Source: Methyloversatilis universalis FAM5 | GTDB lineage: Bacteria > Pseudomonadota > Gammaproteobacteria > Burkholderiales > Rhodocyclaceae | Direction of reading: 5' to 3' | NCBI RefSeq assembly: GCF_000214035.2 | Contig: NZ_AFHG01000030.1 | Coordinates: forward strand, 248,001 to 312,000 | Length of the DNA stretch: 64,000 nucleotides | Shown here: positions 11,794 through 20,551 of the stretch, piece by piece | Position numbering within the stretch: the stretch's first letter is position 1 | How the letters are laid out: each line of letters begins with the position of its first letter | Program-made: the position numbers and the translations under genes | Notes under the pieces: generated by a model | Told to the model about the DNA's origin: nothing | Seen by the model: only the letters and a program-made list of their open reading frames with translations | Database searches by the model: none

Positions 11794-13911
11794 TTGCTCA
11801 ACGCTACCCGCAAGGAATTCATGTTCGGCGCCCAGAAAGTGGTGCTGGAAACCGGCGAGATCGCGCGTCAATCGAGCGGCGCCGTCATCGTAAACGTCGA
11901 AGAAACCGTCGTGCTGGCCACGGTGGTTGCTCAGAAGTCGGCCAAGGCTGGCCAGGATTTCTTCCCGCTCACCGTTGATTACGCAGAGAAGTTCTACGCA
12001 GCCGGCCGCATTCCGGGCGGTTTCTTCAAGCGCGAAGGCCGCCCGACCGAGAAGGAAACGCTGACCTCGCGCCTGATCGACCGTCCGATCCGCCCGCTCT
12101 TCCCGGAAGGCTTCTACAACGAAGTCCAGGTCATCGTGCAGGTGCTGTCGCTGAACCCGGAAGTCGATGCAGACATTCCGGCCATGATCGGTGCGTCGGC
12201 TGCACTGGCGATTTCCGGCATTCCGTTCAGCGGCCCGATCGGCGCGGCCCGCGTGGGCTACATCGACGGCCAGTACGTCATCAACCCGACCGCCTCGCAG
12301 CTGAAGGACAGCAAGCTGAATCTGGTCGTCGCCGGCACTGAAGCCGCCGTGCTGATGGTCGAATCGGAAGCGATGGAACTGTCGGAAGAAGTGATGCTGG
12401 GCGCGGTGGTGTACGGTCACGAGCAGATGCAGGCCGCGATCAATGCCATCAATGAACTGGTTGAAGTCGCCGGCAAGCCGGAGTGGGACTGGCAGGCGCC
12501 GGCCCGCGACCAGGCGCTGTGGAGCCGCATTTCCGAACTGGCCGAGGCCAAGCTGCAGGACGCCTACCGCATCACGCAGAAGCAGGTCCGCAGCCAGAGC
12601 GTGAACGCGCTGCGCGACGAAGTGATCGCCGCGCTGACTGCCGACGCCGCTACGGCGCCGGACGTGAACACGATCAAGAACTACTTCTTCGATCTGGAAG
12701 CAGGCATCGTTCGTGGCCGCATCCTGAACGGCGAGCCGCGCATCGACGGCCGCGATACCCGTACCGTGCGTCCGATCGCCATCCGCAACAGCGTGATGCC
12801 GCGCACCCACGGTTCGGCGCTGTTCACCCGCGGCGAAACCCAGGCGCTGGTCATCGCCACGCTGGGCACTGGCCGCGATGAGCAGATCATCGACGCGCTG
12901 GGCGGCGAGTACCGCGACCGCTTCATGCTTCACTACAATATGCCGCCGTTCGCCACTGGTGAAACCGGCCGTTTCGGCGCACCGAAGCGCCGCGAGATCG
13001 GCCACGGCCGTCTGGCCAAGCGCGCGCTGCTCGCCGTGCTGCCGTCGCCGGAGGAGTTCAGCTACTCGATGCGCGTGGTGTCGGAAATCACCGAATCGAA
13101 CGGTTCGTCGTCGATGGCTTCGGTGTGCGGCGGTTCGCTCGCACTGATGGACGCCGGCGTGCCGCTGAAGGCGCACGTGGCCGGTATCGCGATGGGCCTG
13201 ATCAAGGACGGCAACCGCTTCGCGGTGCTGACAGACATCCTCGGAGATGAAGATCACCTCGGCGACATGGACTTCAAGGTGGCCGGTACCGACAGCGGCA
13301 TCACTGCGCTGCAGATGGACATCAAGATCCAGGGCATCACCAAGGAAATCATGCAGGTCGCGCTGGCCCAGGCTCATGAAGCGCGCAAGCACATTCTCGG
13401 CATCATGCAGCAGTCGATGTCGGGCGCACGCGAAGGCGTGTCGAACTACGCGCCGCGACTGCTGACCATGAAGATCAATCCGGAAAAGATCCGTGACGTG
13501 ATCGGCAAGGGTGGTGCGGTGATCCGCGCGCTGACCGAAGAGACCGGCGCCACGATCGACATCGGCGATGACGGCACCATCACCATCGCATCGGTGAATT
13601 CGGAAGCCGCCGAGAATGCCAAGCGCCGCATCGAGGCGATCACCGCCGAAGTCGAAGTGGGCAAGGTGTACGAAGGCACGGTGCTGCGCCTGCTGGATTT
13701 CGGTGCCATCGTCAGCGTGCTGCCGGGCAAGGATGGTCTGCTGCACATTTCGCAGATCGCCAACGAGCGCATCGCCAACGTCGCCGATCACCTGAAGGAA
13801 GGTCAGCAGGTGAAGGTGAAGGTGCTGGAAACCGATGAGAAGGGCCGCATCCGTCTGTCGATGAAGGCGCTGCTGGCTGCGCCGGACTCTAACGGCGAAC
13901 AGCAGGGCTGA
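11794..13911 (+). CDS. pnp: Polynucleotide phosphorylase
   Basis: This phosphorolytic 3'-5' exoribonuclease is a degradosome component. It has 705 residues from the TTG at 11794, chosen because a GAAAGGA box lies 7-13 bases upstream and the family N-terminus ([12 protein letters not shown]) starts here. An upstream in-frame ATG would translate the terminator hairpin. Two RNase PH domains are visible ([33 protein letters not shown]), followed by a KH domain ([25 protein letters not shown]) and an S1 domain ([29 protein letters not shown]). Confidence 0.97.
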   Translation: MLNATRKEFMFGAQKVVLETGEIARQSSGAVIVNVEETVVLATVVAQKSAKAGQDFFPLTVDYAEKFYAAGRIPGGFFKREGRPTEKETLTSRLIDRPIRPLFPEGFYNEVQVIVQVLSLNPEVDADIPAMIGASAALAISGIPFSGPIGAARVGYIDGQYVINPTASQLKDSKLNLVVAGTEAAVLMVESEAMELSEEVMLGAVVYGHEQMQAAINAINELVEVAGKPEWDWQAPARDQALWSRISELAEAKLQDAYRITQKQVRSQSVNALRDEVIAALTADAATAPDVNTIKNYFFDLEAGIVRGRILNGEPRIDGRDTRTVRPIAIRNSVMPRTHGSALFTRGETQALVIATLGTGRDEQIIDALGGEYRDRFMLHYNMPPFATGETGRFGAPKRREIGHGRLAKRALLAVLPSPEEFSYSMRVVSEITESNGSSSMASVCGGSLALMDAGVPLKAHVAGIAMGLIKDGNRFAVLTDILGDEDHLGDMDFKVAGTDSGITALQMDIKIQGITKEIMQVALAQAHEARKHILGIMQQSMSGAREGVSNYAPRLLTMKINPEKIRDVIGKGGAVIRALTEETGATIDIGDDGTITIASVNSEAAENAKRRIEAITAEVEVGKVYEGTVLRLLDFGAIVSVLPGKDGLLHISQIANERIANVADHLKEGQQVKVKVLETDEKGRIRLSMKALLAAPDSNGEQQG

Positions 13912-13917
13912 TGACCT

Positions 13918-13969
13918 GCGGGGCGTTCCGGGAAAAATCTTTAGGGATTTTTTGCCGGAAACGCCCCGC
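13918..13969 (+). terminator. 22-bp hairpin immediately downstream of pnp
   Basis: An imperfect inverted repeat starts six bases after the pnp stop. GCGGGGCGTT-CCGG pairs with CCGG-AACGCCCCGC, and inside it GAAAAATC pairs with GATTTTTT across a TTTAGG loop. This gives about 22 pairs with two single-base bulges. There is no T-run after the GC stem, so it is not a textbook terminator. It would still be a strong 3' barrier for the mRNA. Five bases later the tRNA promoter begins. Confidence 0.55.
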
Positions 13970-13974
13970 AGCCA

Positions 13975-14003
13975 TTGACCTGAAGCCAAGGCCAAAGTAA
14001 TAT
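13975..14003 (+). promoter_or_regulatory. Promoter of the tRNA-Pro/Arg/His operon
   Basis: TTGACC (13975-13980) and TAATAT (13998-14003) are exactly 17 bp apart, and tRNA-Pro begins 10 bp after the -10 box. Near-consensus elements and very short leaders are normal for tRNA operons. Confidence 0.8.
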
Positions 14004-14013
14004 CTATGGCTCT

Positions 14014-14090
14014 CGGGGTGTAGCGCAGCCCGGTAGCGCGCTTGCTTTGGGAGCAAGATGTCGGGGGTTCGAATCCCTCCACCCCGACCA
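14014..14090 (+). tRNA. tRNA-Pro (anticodon TGG)
   Basis: The 77-base cloverleaf has acceptor arms CGGGGTG and CACCCCG, and the anticodon arm CTTGC-TTTGGGA-GCAAG gives anticodon TGG. It has a normal T-arm (GGGGGTTCGAATCCCTC region) and an encoded CCA end. It is the first gene of a three-tRNA operon. Confidence 0.97.
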
Positions 14091-14120
14091 GTAATCGGTT
14101 CGCAACGCCGTACTTAGTAC

Positions 14121-14197
14121 CTGCCCGTAGCTCAACTGGATAGAGCAACGGCCTTCTAAGCCGTAGGTTGCGGGTTCGATTCCTGCCGGGCAGGCCA
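14121..14197 (+). tRNA. tRNA-Arg (anticodon TCT)
   Basis: The 77-base cloverleaf has acceptor arms CTGCCCG and CGGGCAG, the anticodon arm ACGGC-CTTCTAA-GCCGT (anticodon TCT, reading AGA/AGG), a T-arm with one G-T pair, discriminator G and encoded CCA. It lies 30 bp after tRNA-Pro. Confidence 0.96.
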
Positions 14198-14246
14198 AAA
14201 GCCTGAAAAAGTTTCAAAGCGGCTGTCATTCGACAGACGTCCCAGT

Positions 14247-14323
14247 GGTGGCTGTAGCTCAGTTGGTAGAGTCCTGGATTGTGATTCCAGTTGTCGTGGG
14301 TTCGAGTCCCATCAGCCACCCCA
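14247..14323 (+). tRNA. tRNA-His (anticodon GTG)
   Basis: Acceptor arms GTGGCTG and CAGCCAC, with the extra 5' G (14247) facing discriminator C (14320), are the identity element of tRNA-His. The anticodon arm CTGGA-TTGTGAT-TCCAG gives GTG, and CCA is encoded. It lies 49 bp after tRNA-Arg and is the last recognisable gene of the cluster. Confidence 0.97.
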
Positions 14324-14963
14324 TCAATTTCCCCTCGTTGTAAAAGATGTCCTCGGACTGAGCGCAGACGTCTGACGCGTTTTTCTGCGCGCTCCTGTCC
14401 GTCCTACGGTCATTCCCTGCGATATAGCCCTGTGCAGCTGAGGCCGGATCGGTCAACGTTCCGCGGCGGCGGCATGACGGCTGTCCGAGCGCGGTCCGGC
14501 GGCGCCTGCTGTCGGGGGATGCGTCGGGAAAACACCAAACCGGCAAGCGGCACAGGCCCCTGTGCCAGCGTCTAAGGGGGTGCTGCGCTCTGTTCCTGCG
14601 TACGGGTCTGCATCCGGAGACATCCCCATCCCGCGCCGCACGTTCCATAGCGCTTCTGTGGTACGCCAGGCCGTCGGTCAGTGTCCGCAGAAGGGAAAGA
14701 TGCCGCGCGGGCCATGCGACATCGGGCATCGCCGCGAAGCCCGGCGTGCGCCGATCTGCATGCGCGTTGGCTGTCGCCTGTCCTCTCGCTCGGTGACGGC
14801 GGGGTGAGGACGTCGCTGCCGCGTCTGTACTGGCTGCGGCGCGCGGTGTCCGATACGGCAGGGGCGGCGACAGGCCGCCGCCCGCCGCAGAGGGCGACGG
14901 TGCGGTGGAAGCTGCGACGCTCTGCGCCGGCGCTGCCCACGGCCTGGGCGGCCGTGGCGGTGC
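14324..14963. other. 640-bp stretch without a recognised gene
   Basis: Between tRNA-His and the rdgC stop I find no tRNA, no repeat of the tRNA 3' end (so no sign of an integrated element) and no clear terminator. The open frames on both strands have arginine-rich, low-similarity translations typical of high-GC non-coding DNA. It may hold the tRNA operon 3' end and the tail of the rdgC mRNA. I cannot assign a function. Confidence 0.5.
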
Positions 14964-15857
14964 TTACTGGGCGACGCCGCCCAGCGCCTCTTCGAGGTGA
15001 TCGATGAGGCGGCTCAGTTCACCGGTCATCAGCGCGAAATCGGTATCGAAACGTTCCGCTTCGTCGCCGCTGCCGTCGTCGTTCTCGGTCAGCACGTCCA
15101 GCGGCGTCACCCGCTTGACCGCGAGGTTTTCGGTCAGCGTGATGGACACGCGCTCCATCCAGCTTAGCGCGAGCCGCGTGCACTGTTTGCCGGCTTCGAT
15201 GTGCCGGCGAAGGTCTTCCGCTTCCAGCGCGTGCCGTACGTAGCGCACGGTGGCCTTGGACTGGGTGCTGGAGCGCAGTTCGGTGTCCTGATCGATGGTG
15301 AAGCCGGCGGGCGCTTCGTCCGCAGCCAGCCACGAGGTCATGGCGGACACGGGCGACAGCGCGGTCTGCAGCGGACGGGCACCGAGGTGCTCGACGCACT
15401 CGTTCAGCAGCTGCATCACCTCGTCACCCTTGGCGCTCGCCGCTGCATCGACCACGATGCGGTTCTTGACCGGATCGATCCATACCCGGGTATCGCGCCA
15501 CACCGCGAAGGCGCGCGGCAGCAGTTCGTTGGTCACCGCGTCCTTCAGTTCGCGCATTTCGCGGCGGCCCGGCTTGTAGCCCTGGTTTTCCTCGATTTCC
15601 TGCGCGCGTGCCTTGGTGACCTGATTGACCACGGTCGCCGGCAACAGCTTCTTTTCGGTGCGCAGCGTGATCAGCATCTGGCCGCCGACCGCGTGGACCA
15701 GCTTGCCGTCGTCGCGCGGCGACATCCAGCCCATGCGCTGCATCTCGATGCTGCTGCCCGGCTGGAAGGCCTTGGCGGCCAGCTTTTCGTCCAGCTGTTC
15801 AGGGGCAAGCGCGAACGGTGCGGCGAGGCGGTAGATCTGCAGATTCTTGAACCACAT
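14964..15857 (-). CDS. rdgC: Recombination-associated protein RdgC
   Basis: RdgC is a ring-forming, non-specific DNA-binding protein that restrains RecA. It has 297 residues from the ATG at 15857 ([17 protein letters not shown]), the family N-terminus; an upstream extension lacks homology. Conserved stretches are [53 protein letters not shown] and the C-terminal [26 protein letters not shown]. It is divergent from parE across 170 bp, which must hold both promoters; I see no confident hexamers there. Confidence 0.96.
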   Translation of the reverse strand: MWFKNLQIYRLAAPFALAPEQLDEKLAAKAFQPGSSIEMQRMGWMSPRDDGKLVHAVGGQMLITLRTEKKLLPATVVNQVTKARAQEIEENQGYKPGRREMRELKDAVTNELLPRAFAVWRDTRVWIDPVKNRIVVDAAASAKGDEVMQLLNECVEHLGARPLQTALSPVSAMTSWLAADEAPAGFTIDQDTELRSSTQSKATVRYVRHALEAEDLRRHIEAGKQCTRLALSWMERVSITLTENLAVKRVTPLDVLTENDDGSGDEAERFDTDFALMTGELSRLIDHLEEALGGVAQ

Positions 15858-16027
15858 GATGTCGGTGCCGGAAAAAAGGCCCGGAGTGTACACGAGCGCC
15901 GCGGTGCTGCCGCGGCTGCCGTGGACCCGTCTCGCTGTCAATCTCGACGGCCGCCCCGGTCTGCGGGCACACTTATGGCCGTCCGCGCGGCGCCGCCGCG
16001 TTCCGCACTTCCATCCCTGTCATCCAG

Positions 16028-17962
16028 ATGGCCACTCCCAGCAGCTACAACGCCTCAGAAATCCAGGTGCTCGAGGGCATTGCGCCCATACAGAAGCGGC
16101 CGGACATGTACACCCGGACCGACAGTCCGAACCACATCATCCAGGAAATGATCGACAACGCCTGCGACGAGGCCCAGGGCGGCTTCGCCAACGGCATCCG
16201 GGTGGTGATGCACCGCGACGGCTCGGTGTCGGTCGAGGACAACGGTCGCGGCATTCCGGTCGATATCCATCCGACCAAGAAAGTGCCGGCGATCGAAGTC
16301 ATCTTCACCATCCCGCACTCGGGCGGCAAGTTCGAAGGCAAGGCCTACAAGATCGCCGGCGGTCTGCACGGCGTCGGCGTCACCGTTACCAACGCGCTGT
16401 CCACCCGGCTGGAAGCAACGGTGAAGCGCGGTGGCCGCGAACATTCGATCACTTTCGACCACGGCATTTCGCAGGGGCTGACCGAGGTCGGCAGCTGCCC
16501 GAAGTCGCACACCGGTACCCGTGTGCGTGCCTGGCCGGATCCGAAGTATTTCGCCAGCAACCGCGTGCGCAAGGCCGACATCGAACACCTGCTGCGCGCC
16601 CGCAGCGCCATGCTGCCCGGCGTGCGCATCCGCTTCGAGGACGAAGAGAGCGGGGCGGTGCAGGAGTGGCAGTACGCCAACGGCCTGGGCGACTACCTGC
16701 GCGAACAGCTGGGCGATCTGCCGGTGCCGCTGTTCTGCGGTGCGCGTACCGCGATCGCCGGCTATGACGAAGGCGAGGGCGCGGAGTGGGCGATCGCCTT
16801 TCCGGAAGGCGGGGCGGTGCGCGAATCCTTCGTGAACCTGATCCCGACGCCGGGTGGTGGCATGCACGAGTCGGGCATGCGGCAGGCGCTGTTCGAGTCG
16901 GTCAAGGATTACGCCACCCACCACGGCCTGATGCCGGCCAAGCTCGCGCTGCAGTCGGAGGACGTGTCGCAGCATGCGAGCTATGTGCTCAGCGCCAAGG
17001 TGCTGGAGCCGCGCTTCCAGGGCCAGACCAAGGACAAGCTGAACAACCGCGAGGCGGTGAAGCTGGTCTACGAGTGCATCAAGGACACGCTCGACCGCTG
17101 GCTCAACGACAACGCGGCGGAGGCGCAGCGCATCTGCGGCCTGGCAATCAAGAGCGCGCAGACCCGTGCGCGCGCCGGCAAGGTGGTCGAGAAGCGCGCC
17201 GGCTCCGGCGTCACGCTGCTGCCGGGCAAGCTCACCGACGCCACCGGCACCTCGCCGGAGCAGAACGAAATCTTCCTGGTCGAGGGCGATTCGGCCGGCG
17301 GCAGCGCCAAGCAGGCGCGCGACCGCCAGTTCCAGGCGGTGCTGCCGCTGCGCGGCAAAGTGCTGAACACTTTCGAGATCGACTCGTCGGAAATTTTCGC
17401 CAACAACGAGGTGCATGACATCGCGGTGGCGCTGGGCATCGATCCGCACAAGCCGGACGCGCCGGCTGCGGTACTCGACGGCCTGCGTTACCACAAGATC
17501 ATCATCCTGTCGGACGCCGACGTGGATGGCGCCCACATCCAGACGCTGCAGCTCACGCTCTTCCTGCGTCATTTCCCCAAGCTGATCGAGCGCGGCCACG
17601 TGTTCATCGGGCAGCCGCCGCTGTACTGCGTGAAGATCGCGCCGACCAAGACGCGGCCGGCGCGCCGCCTCTACGCGCTGGACGAAGCCGAGCGCGACAG
17701 CATCCTCGCCAACCTGATCGCCGACGGCATCAGTGAGAGCGCGCTGACGGTGAGCCGCTTCAAGGGTCTGGGCGAAATGAATCCGGACGAGCTGAAGGAA
17801 ACCGCGATGAACCCGGAAACCCGCCGGCTCATCCGCATCACCGCCGGTGCCGACCCGGAACGGGTGCTGAACACCTTCACCATGCTGATGGGCAAGAAGG
17901 AAGCCGAACGCCGTCGCCGCTGGATGGAACTGGAAGGCGACAAGGTGGTGCCGGATGCTTGA
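16028..17962 (+). CDS. parE: DNA topoisomerase IV subunit B
   Basis: This is the ATPase subunit of topoisomerase IV, which decatenates daughter chromosomes. In 644 residues it shows the GHKL ATP site (EMIDNACDEAQGG; VEDNGRGIPVDIHPT; GGLHGVGVTVTNALS), a transducer domain and the TOPRIM domain with EGDSAGGSAKQARDRQFQA from residue 419 and DADVDG from 496. The length and the lack of the gyrase-specific insert favour ParE over GyrB, as does linkage to parC. Four bases after its stop a heptamer-repeat element begins. Confidence 0.95.
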   Translation: MATPSSYNASEIQVLEGIAPIQKRPDMYTRTDSPNHIIQEMIDNACDEAQGGFANGIRVVMHRDGSVSVEDNGRGIPVDIHPTKKVPAIEVIFTIPHSGGKFEGKAYKIAGGLHGVGVTVTNALSTRLEATVKRGGREHSITFDHGISQGLTEVGSCPKSHTGTRVRAWPDPKYFASNRVRKADIEHLLRARSAMLPGVRIRFEDEESGAVQEWQYANGLGDYLREQLGDLPVPLFCGARTAIAGYDEGEGAEWAIAFPEGGAVRESFVNLIPTPGGGMHESGMRQALFESVKDYATHHGLMPAKLALQSEDVSQHASYVLSAKVLEPRFQGQTKDKLNNREAVKLVYECIKDTLDRWLNDNAAEAQRICGLAIKSAQTRARAGKVVEKRAGSGVTLLPGKLTDATGTSPEQNEIFLVEGDSAGGSAKQARDRQFQAVLPLRGKVLNTFEIDSSEIFANNEVHDIAVALGIDPHKPDAPAAVLDGLRYHKIIILSDADVDGAHIQTLQLTLFLRHFPKLIERGHVFIGQPPLYCVKIAPTKTRPARRLYALDEAERDSILANLIADGISESALTVSRFKGLGEMNPDELKETAMNPETRRLIRITAGADPERVLNTFTMLMGKKEAERRRRWMELEGDKVVPDA

Positions 17963-17966
17963 CGGC

Positions 17967-18108
17967 AGGGACTAGGGACTGGGGCTAGGGACTAGGGGCT
18001 AGGGGAGTGCCGCGCGGTGGTACATCCAACTCGTGTGGCGAAGCCACACCTCCTCCCTAGTCCCTAGCCCCTCATCCCTAGCCTCTGGTCCCTGACCCCT
18101 AGCCCCTC
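17967..18108. repeat. Heptamer inverted-array element, copy 1 (parE/parC)
   Basis: The left arm (17967-18007) is six near-tandem units of AGGGRCT (one unit six bases long). The right arm (18055-18108) is about eight units of the complementary CCCTAGY heptamer. The core between them contains a perfect 7-bp hairpin, GTGTGGC-GAA-GCCACAC (18033-18049). The whole element is an imperfect inverted repeat that separates parE from parC. Two 18-base strings in the right arm recur exactly in the second element at 40846-40960. It may be a non-autonomous dispersed repeat; the family name is unknown to me. Confidence 0.85.
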
Positions 18109-18146
18109 CGCACCACCACAAACAACGAAACACCCGGAGCACTCCG

Positions 18147-20399
18147 TTGACTGACAACCTGTTCGAACCCGACATCGCTGACATCCCGGTCGATGCGCAT
18201 GCGGCGCAGGCCTATCTGACCTATGCGATGTCGGTGGTCACCTCGCGCGCGCTGCCGGGGCTGGAAGACGGCATGAAGCCGGTGCAGCGCCGCATCCTGT
18301 TCGCGATGGACGGTTTTGCCCGTCCGGACGCCGCGCACAAGAAATCCGCCCGCGTGGTCGGCGACGTGATCGGCAAGTACCACCCGCACGGCGATTCGTC
18401 GGTCTACGAGGCCATGGTGCGTCTGGCCCAGCCTTTCACGCTGCGCTATCCGCTGATCGACGGCCAGGGCAATTTCGGTTCGATGGACGGCGACAACGCC
18501 GCCGCCATGCGGTACACCGAATGCCGGCTGACGCCGTTCGCGCGCCATGTGTTGCTGTCCGAGCTGAACGCCGGCGTGGTCGAGTTCCAGCCCAACTACG
18601 ACGGTACGCAGCAGGAGCCGTCGCTGCTGCCGGCGCGACTGCCGGTGGTGCTGGCCAATGGCGCGTCCGGCATCGCGGTCGGCATGGCCTGCGAAATCCC
18701 GCCGCACAACCTGCGCGAACTGGGCGAGGCCACCTGCCGGCTGCTGGTCGATCCGCGCATGCCGGACGACGACATCATCGACTGCATCCAGGGGCCGGAT
18801 TTCCCGAATGGCGCGACCCTCATTTCGTCGCGCGAATCGATCGTCGCCGCCTACAAGGAAGGGCGTGGCTCCTTCCGCATGCGGGCCAACTACGAGGTCG
18901 AGGGGCTGGCGCGAGGCCAGTGGCAGATCGTGGTCAGCGCACTGCCACCGGGCGTGAGCACCGGCGCGGTGATGAGCCGCATCGACGACCTCGCGAACCC
19001 CAAACCCAAGGGCGACAAGAAGAAAATCAGCGACGACCAGGCGCGCACCAAGACGCTGGCCACCTCGCTGATCGATTCGGTGCGCGACGAATCGGACGCG
19101 CGTCACCCGGTGCGCCTGGTGATCGAGCCGAAGTCGCGCGCGGTGAGCCAGGAAGACCTGCTGGCTTTCCTGTTCGCGTACACCGACCTCGAATGCAACG
19201 CCAGCCTGAACCTGACGCTGCTGGACACCCACCGTCGTCCGGGCCAGATCGGCCTGCCGGCGGTGCTGCGCCAGTGGTGCGACTACCGGCTGGGTGCGGT
19301 GACCCGACGGCTCACCCAGCGCATCGCCGACATCGACGACCGCATGCACATCCTGGATGGCCGACTGGCCATCCTGCTCGACATCGACCGCGCGATCGCC
19401 ATCATCCGCGCCGCCGACGATCCGAAGGCCGACCTGATGGCCGGTTTCGGCATCACCGAGCGCCAGGCCGAGGACGTGCTGGAAATCCGGCTGCGTCAGC
19501 TGGCCAGGCTGGAGGCCATCAAGCTGCAGGGCGAGCGGGATGCGCTTCATGCCGAACGTACCGGCCTGCTCAAGCTGCTGGGCAGCGACAGCGCGCTGCG
19601 CACCTTCGTGCGCGACGAGGTTCGGGCCGACGTCGAACGCTTCGGCGACGAACGCCGCACGCTCATCAATGCCGACGTGCAGGCCACGCGCACCCGCGAG
19701 GTGCCGCAGATCGACGAAGCGGTCACCGTCATCGTGTCGCGTGGCGGCTTTGGCCGGCTGCGTTCCGGCCACGACGTGGACGAGGCTGCGCTGACCTGGA
19801 AGGCGGACGACGGTCCGCTGGCGGTGCTGAAGTGCCGCACCGTGTGGCCGGTGGTGCTGATGGACGGCGACGGCCGCACCTACACCATCAAGCCGACCGA
19901 TCTGCCCAGCGGCAAGGGTGACGGCGTGCCGGTGTCCTCGCTGGCCGATCTGGCCGGCAAGAAGCTGGTGGCGGTGCTCACCGGCGAGCCGGGCAGCCGC
20001 TTCCTGGTGGCGTCCGACAGTGGCTACGGCTTCGTGTGCGCGATCGAGGACATGGTGAGCCGCCAGCGCGCCGGCAAGGCCTTCCTGAACACCGACGGCG
20101 GTACGGCGCTGGCGCCGGTCAAGCTGCTGCCTGCGGACAGGTGGGTGGTGGCCCAGGGCGGCGACCGCCTGCTCGCCTTCCCGCTGGAGGAGATGAAAAC
20201 GCTGTCCGGCGGCAAGGGCGTGAAGATCATGACGCTGCCGGAGGGCGAATCGCTGGCACTGCTCACGCTGTTCCGCGAAAAGCTCGCGCTGCCGGTGGCC
20301 GGTTCGCGCGGCCGGGCGAAGACGCTGAACATCGACGAGAACGCGCTGATGGCCTGGCGCGGCGTGCGGGCGACCAAGGGACGCAAGCTGGATGGCTAG
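18147..20399 (+). CDS. parC: DNA topoisomerase IV subunit A
   Basis: This is the DNA-breaking subunit of topoisomerase IV, 750 residues. The N-terminal winged-helix domain has the quinolone-resistance region ([26 protein letters not shown]) and catalytic Tyr123 in [10 protein letters not shown] coiled-coil and a C-terminal beta-pinwheel with degenerate blades follow. The start is TTG with a GGAG box upstream. It normally follows parE closely; here 184 bp holding the heptamer element intervene. Ser at the classic resistance position (GDSSVYE) appears wild type. Confidence 0.95.
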   Translation: MTDNLFEPDIADIPVDAHAAQAYLTYAMSVVTSRALPGLEDGMKPVQRRILFAMDGFARPDAAHKKSARVVGDVIGKYHPHGDSSVYEAMVRLAQPFTLRYPLIDGQGNFGSMDGDNAAAMRYTECRLTPFARHVLLSELNAGVVEFQPNYDGTQQEPSLLPARLPVVLANGASGIAVGMACEIPPHNLRELGEATCRLLVDPRMPDDDIIDCIQGPDFPNGATLISSRESIVAAYKEGRGSFRMRANYEVEGLARGQWQIVVSALPPGVSTGAVMSRIDDLANPKPKGDKKKISDDQARTKTLATSLIDSVRDESDARHPVRLVIEPKSRAVSQEDLLAFLFAYTDLECNASLNLTLLDTHRRPGQIGLPAVLRQWCDYRLGAVTRRLTQRIADIDDRMHILDGRLAILLDIDRAIAIIRAADDPKADLMAGFGITERQAEDVLEIRLRQLARLEAIKLQGERDALHAERTGLLKLLGSDSALRTFVRDEVRADVERFGDERRTLINADVQATRTREVPQIDEAVTVIVSRGGFGRLRSGHDVDEAALTWKADDGPLAVLKCRTVWPVVLMDGDGRTYTIKPTDLPSGKGDGVPVSSLADLAGKKLVAVLTGEPGSRFLVASDSGYGFVCAIEDMVSRQRAGKAFLNTDGGTALAPVKLLPADRWVVAQGGDRLLAFPLEEMKTLSGGKGVKIMTLPEGESLALLTLFREKLALPVAGSRGRAKTLNIDENALMAWRGVRATKGRKLDG

Positions 20400-20499
20400 T
20401 GCCGGGTGCGTCGGCATTTCTTACACCCGTGCGGGTCTGTGTGCCTGCGTTGTGCGCCAACTGATTGTTCCGGCTGGAATAAGCGGTCAGGGTGATCGG

Positions 20500-20515
20500 T
20501 GGCGCACGGTTTGCT
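20500..20515 (+). promoter_or_regulatory. Sigma-54 (-24/-12) promoter of the PEP-CTERM gene
   Basis: TGGCGC (20500-20505), five bases, then TTGCT (20511-20515) matches the RpoN consensus TGGCAC-N5-TTGCW. The GG and GC dinucleotides are exactly 10 bases apart. It is 36 bp before the GTG start, placing the transcript start about 25 bases upstream of the start codon. RpoN control of PEP-CTERM genes, with the PrsK/PrsR regulators, is known in exosortase-bearing bacteria. Confidence 0.75.
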
Positions 20516-20551
20516 TCCCAGCGTGAAGGGTCTTCAATCCGGAGAAATGTC

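Noticed and set aside
11701-14319. Long minus-strand open frame covering pnp and the tRNA cluster
   Set aside because: It is antisense to pnp and would translate three tRNAs and two hairpins; no homology.
14259-14729. Minus-strand frame starting in the orphan region and running into tRNA-His
   Set aside because: It covers a functional tRNA and has no recognisable sequence; typical of GC-rich noise.
17967-18108. Heptamer arrays as a CRISPR or CRISPR remnant
   Set aside because: Units are 7 bases without unique spacers and are arranged as inverted arms; no cas genes.
16028-20399. parE/parC as gyrase subunits gyrB/gyrA
   Set aside because: Lengths (644 and 750), adjacency of the two genes and a degenerate C-terminal pinwheel without a clear GyrA box favour topoisomerase IV.
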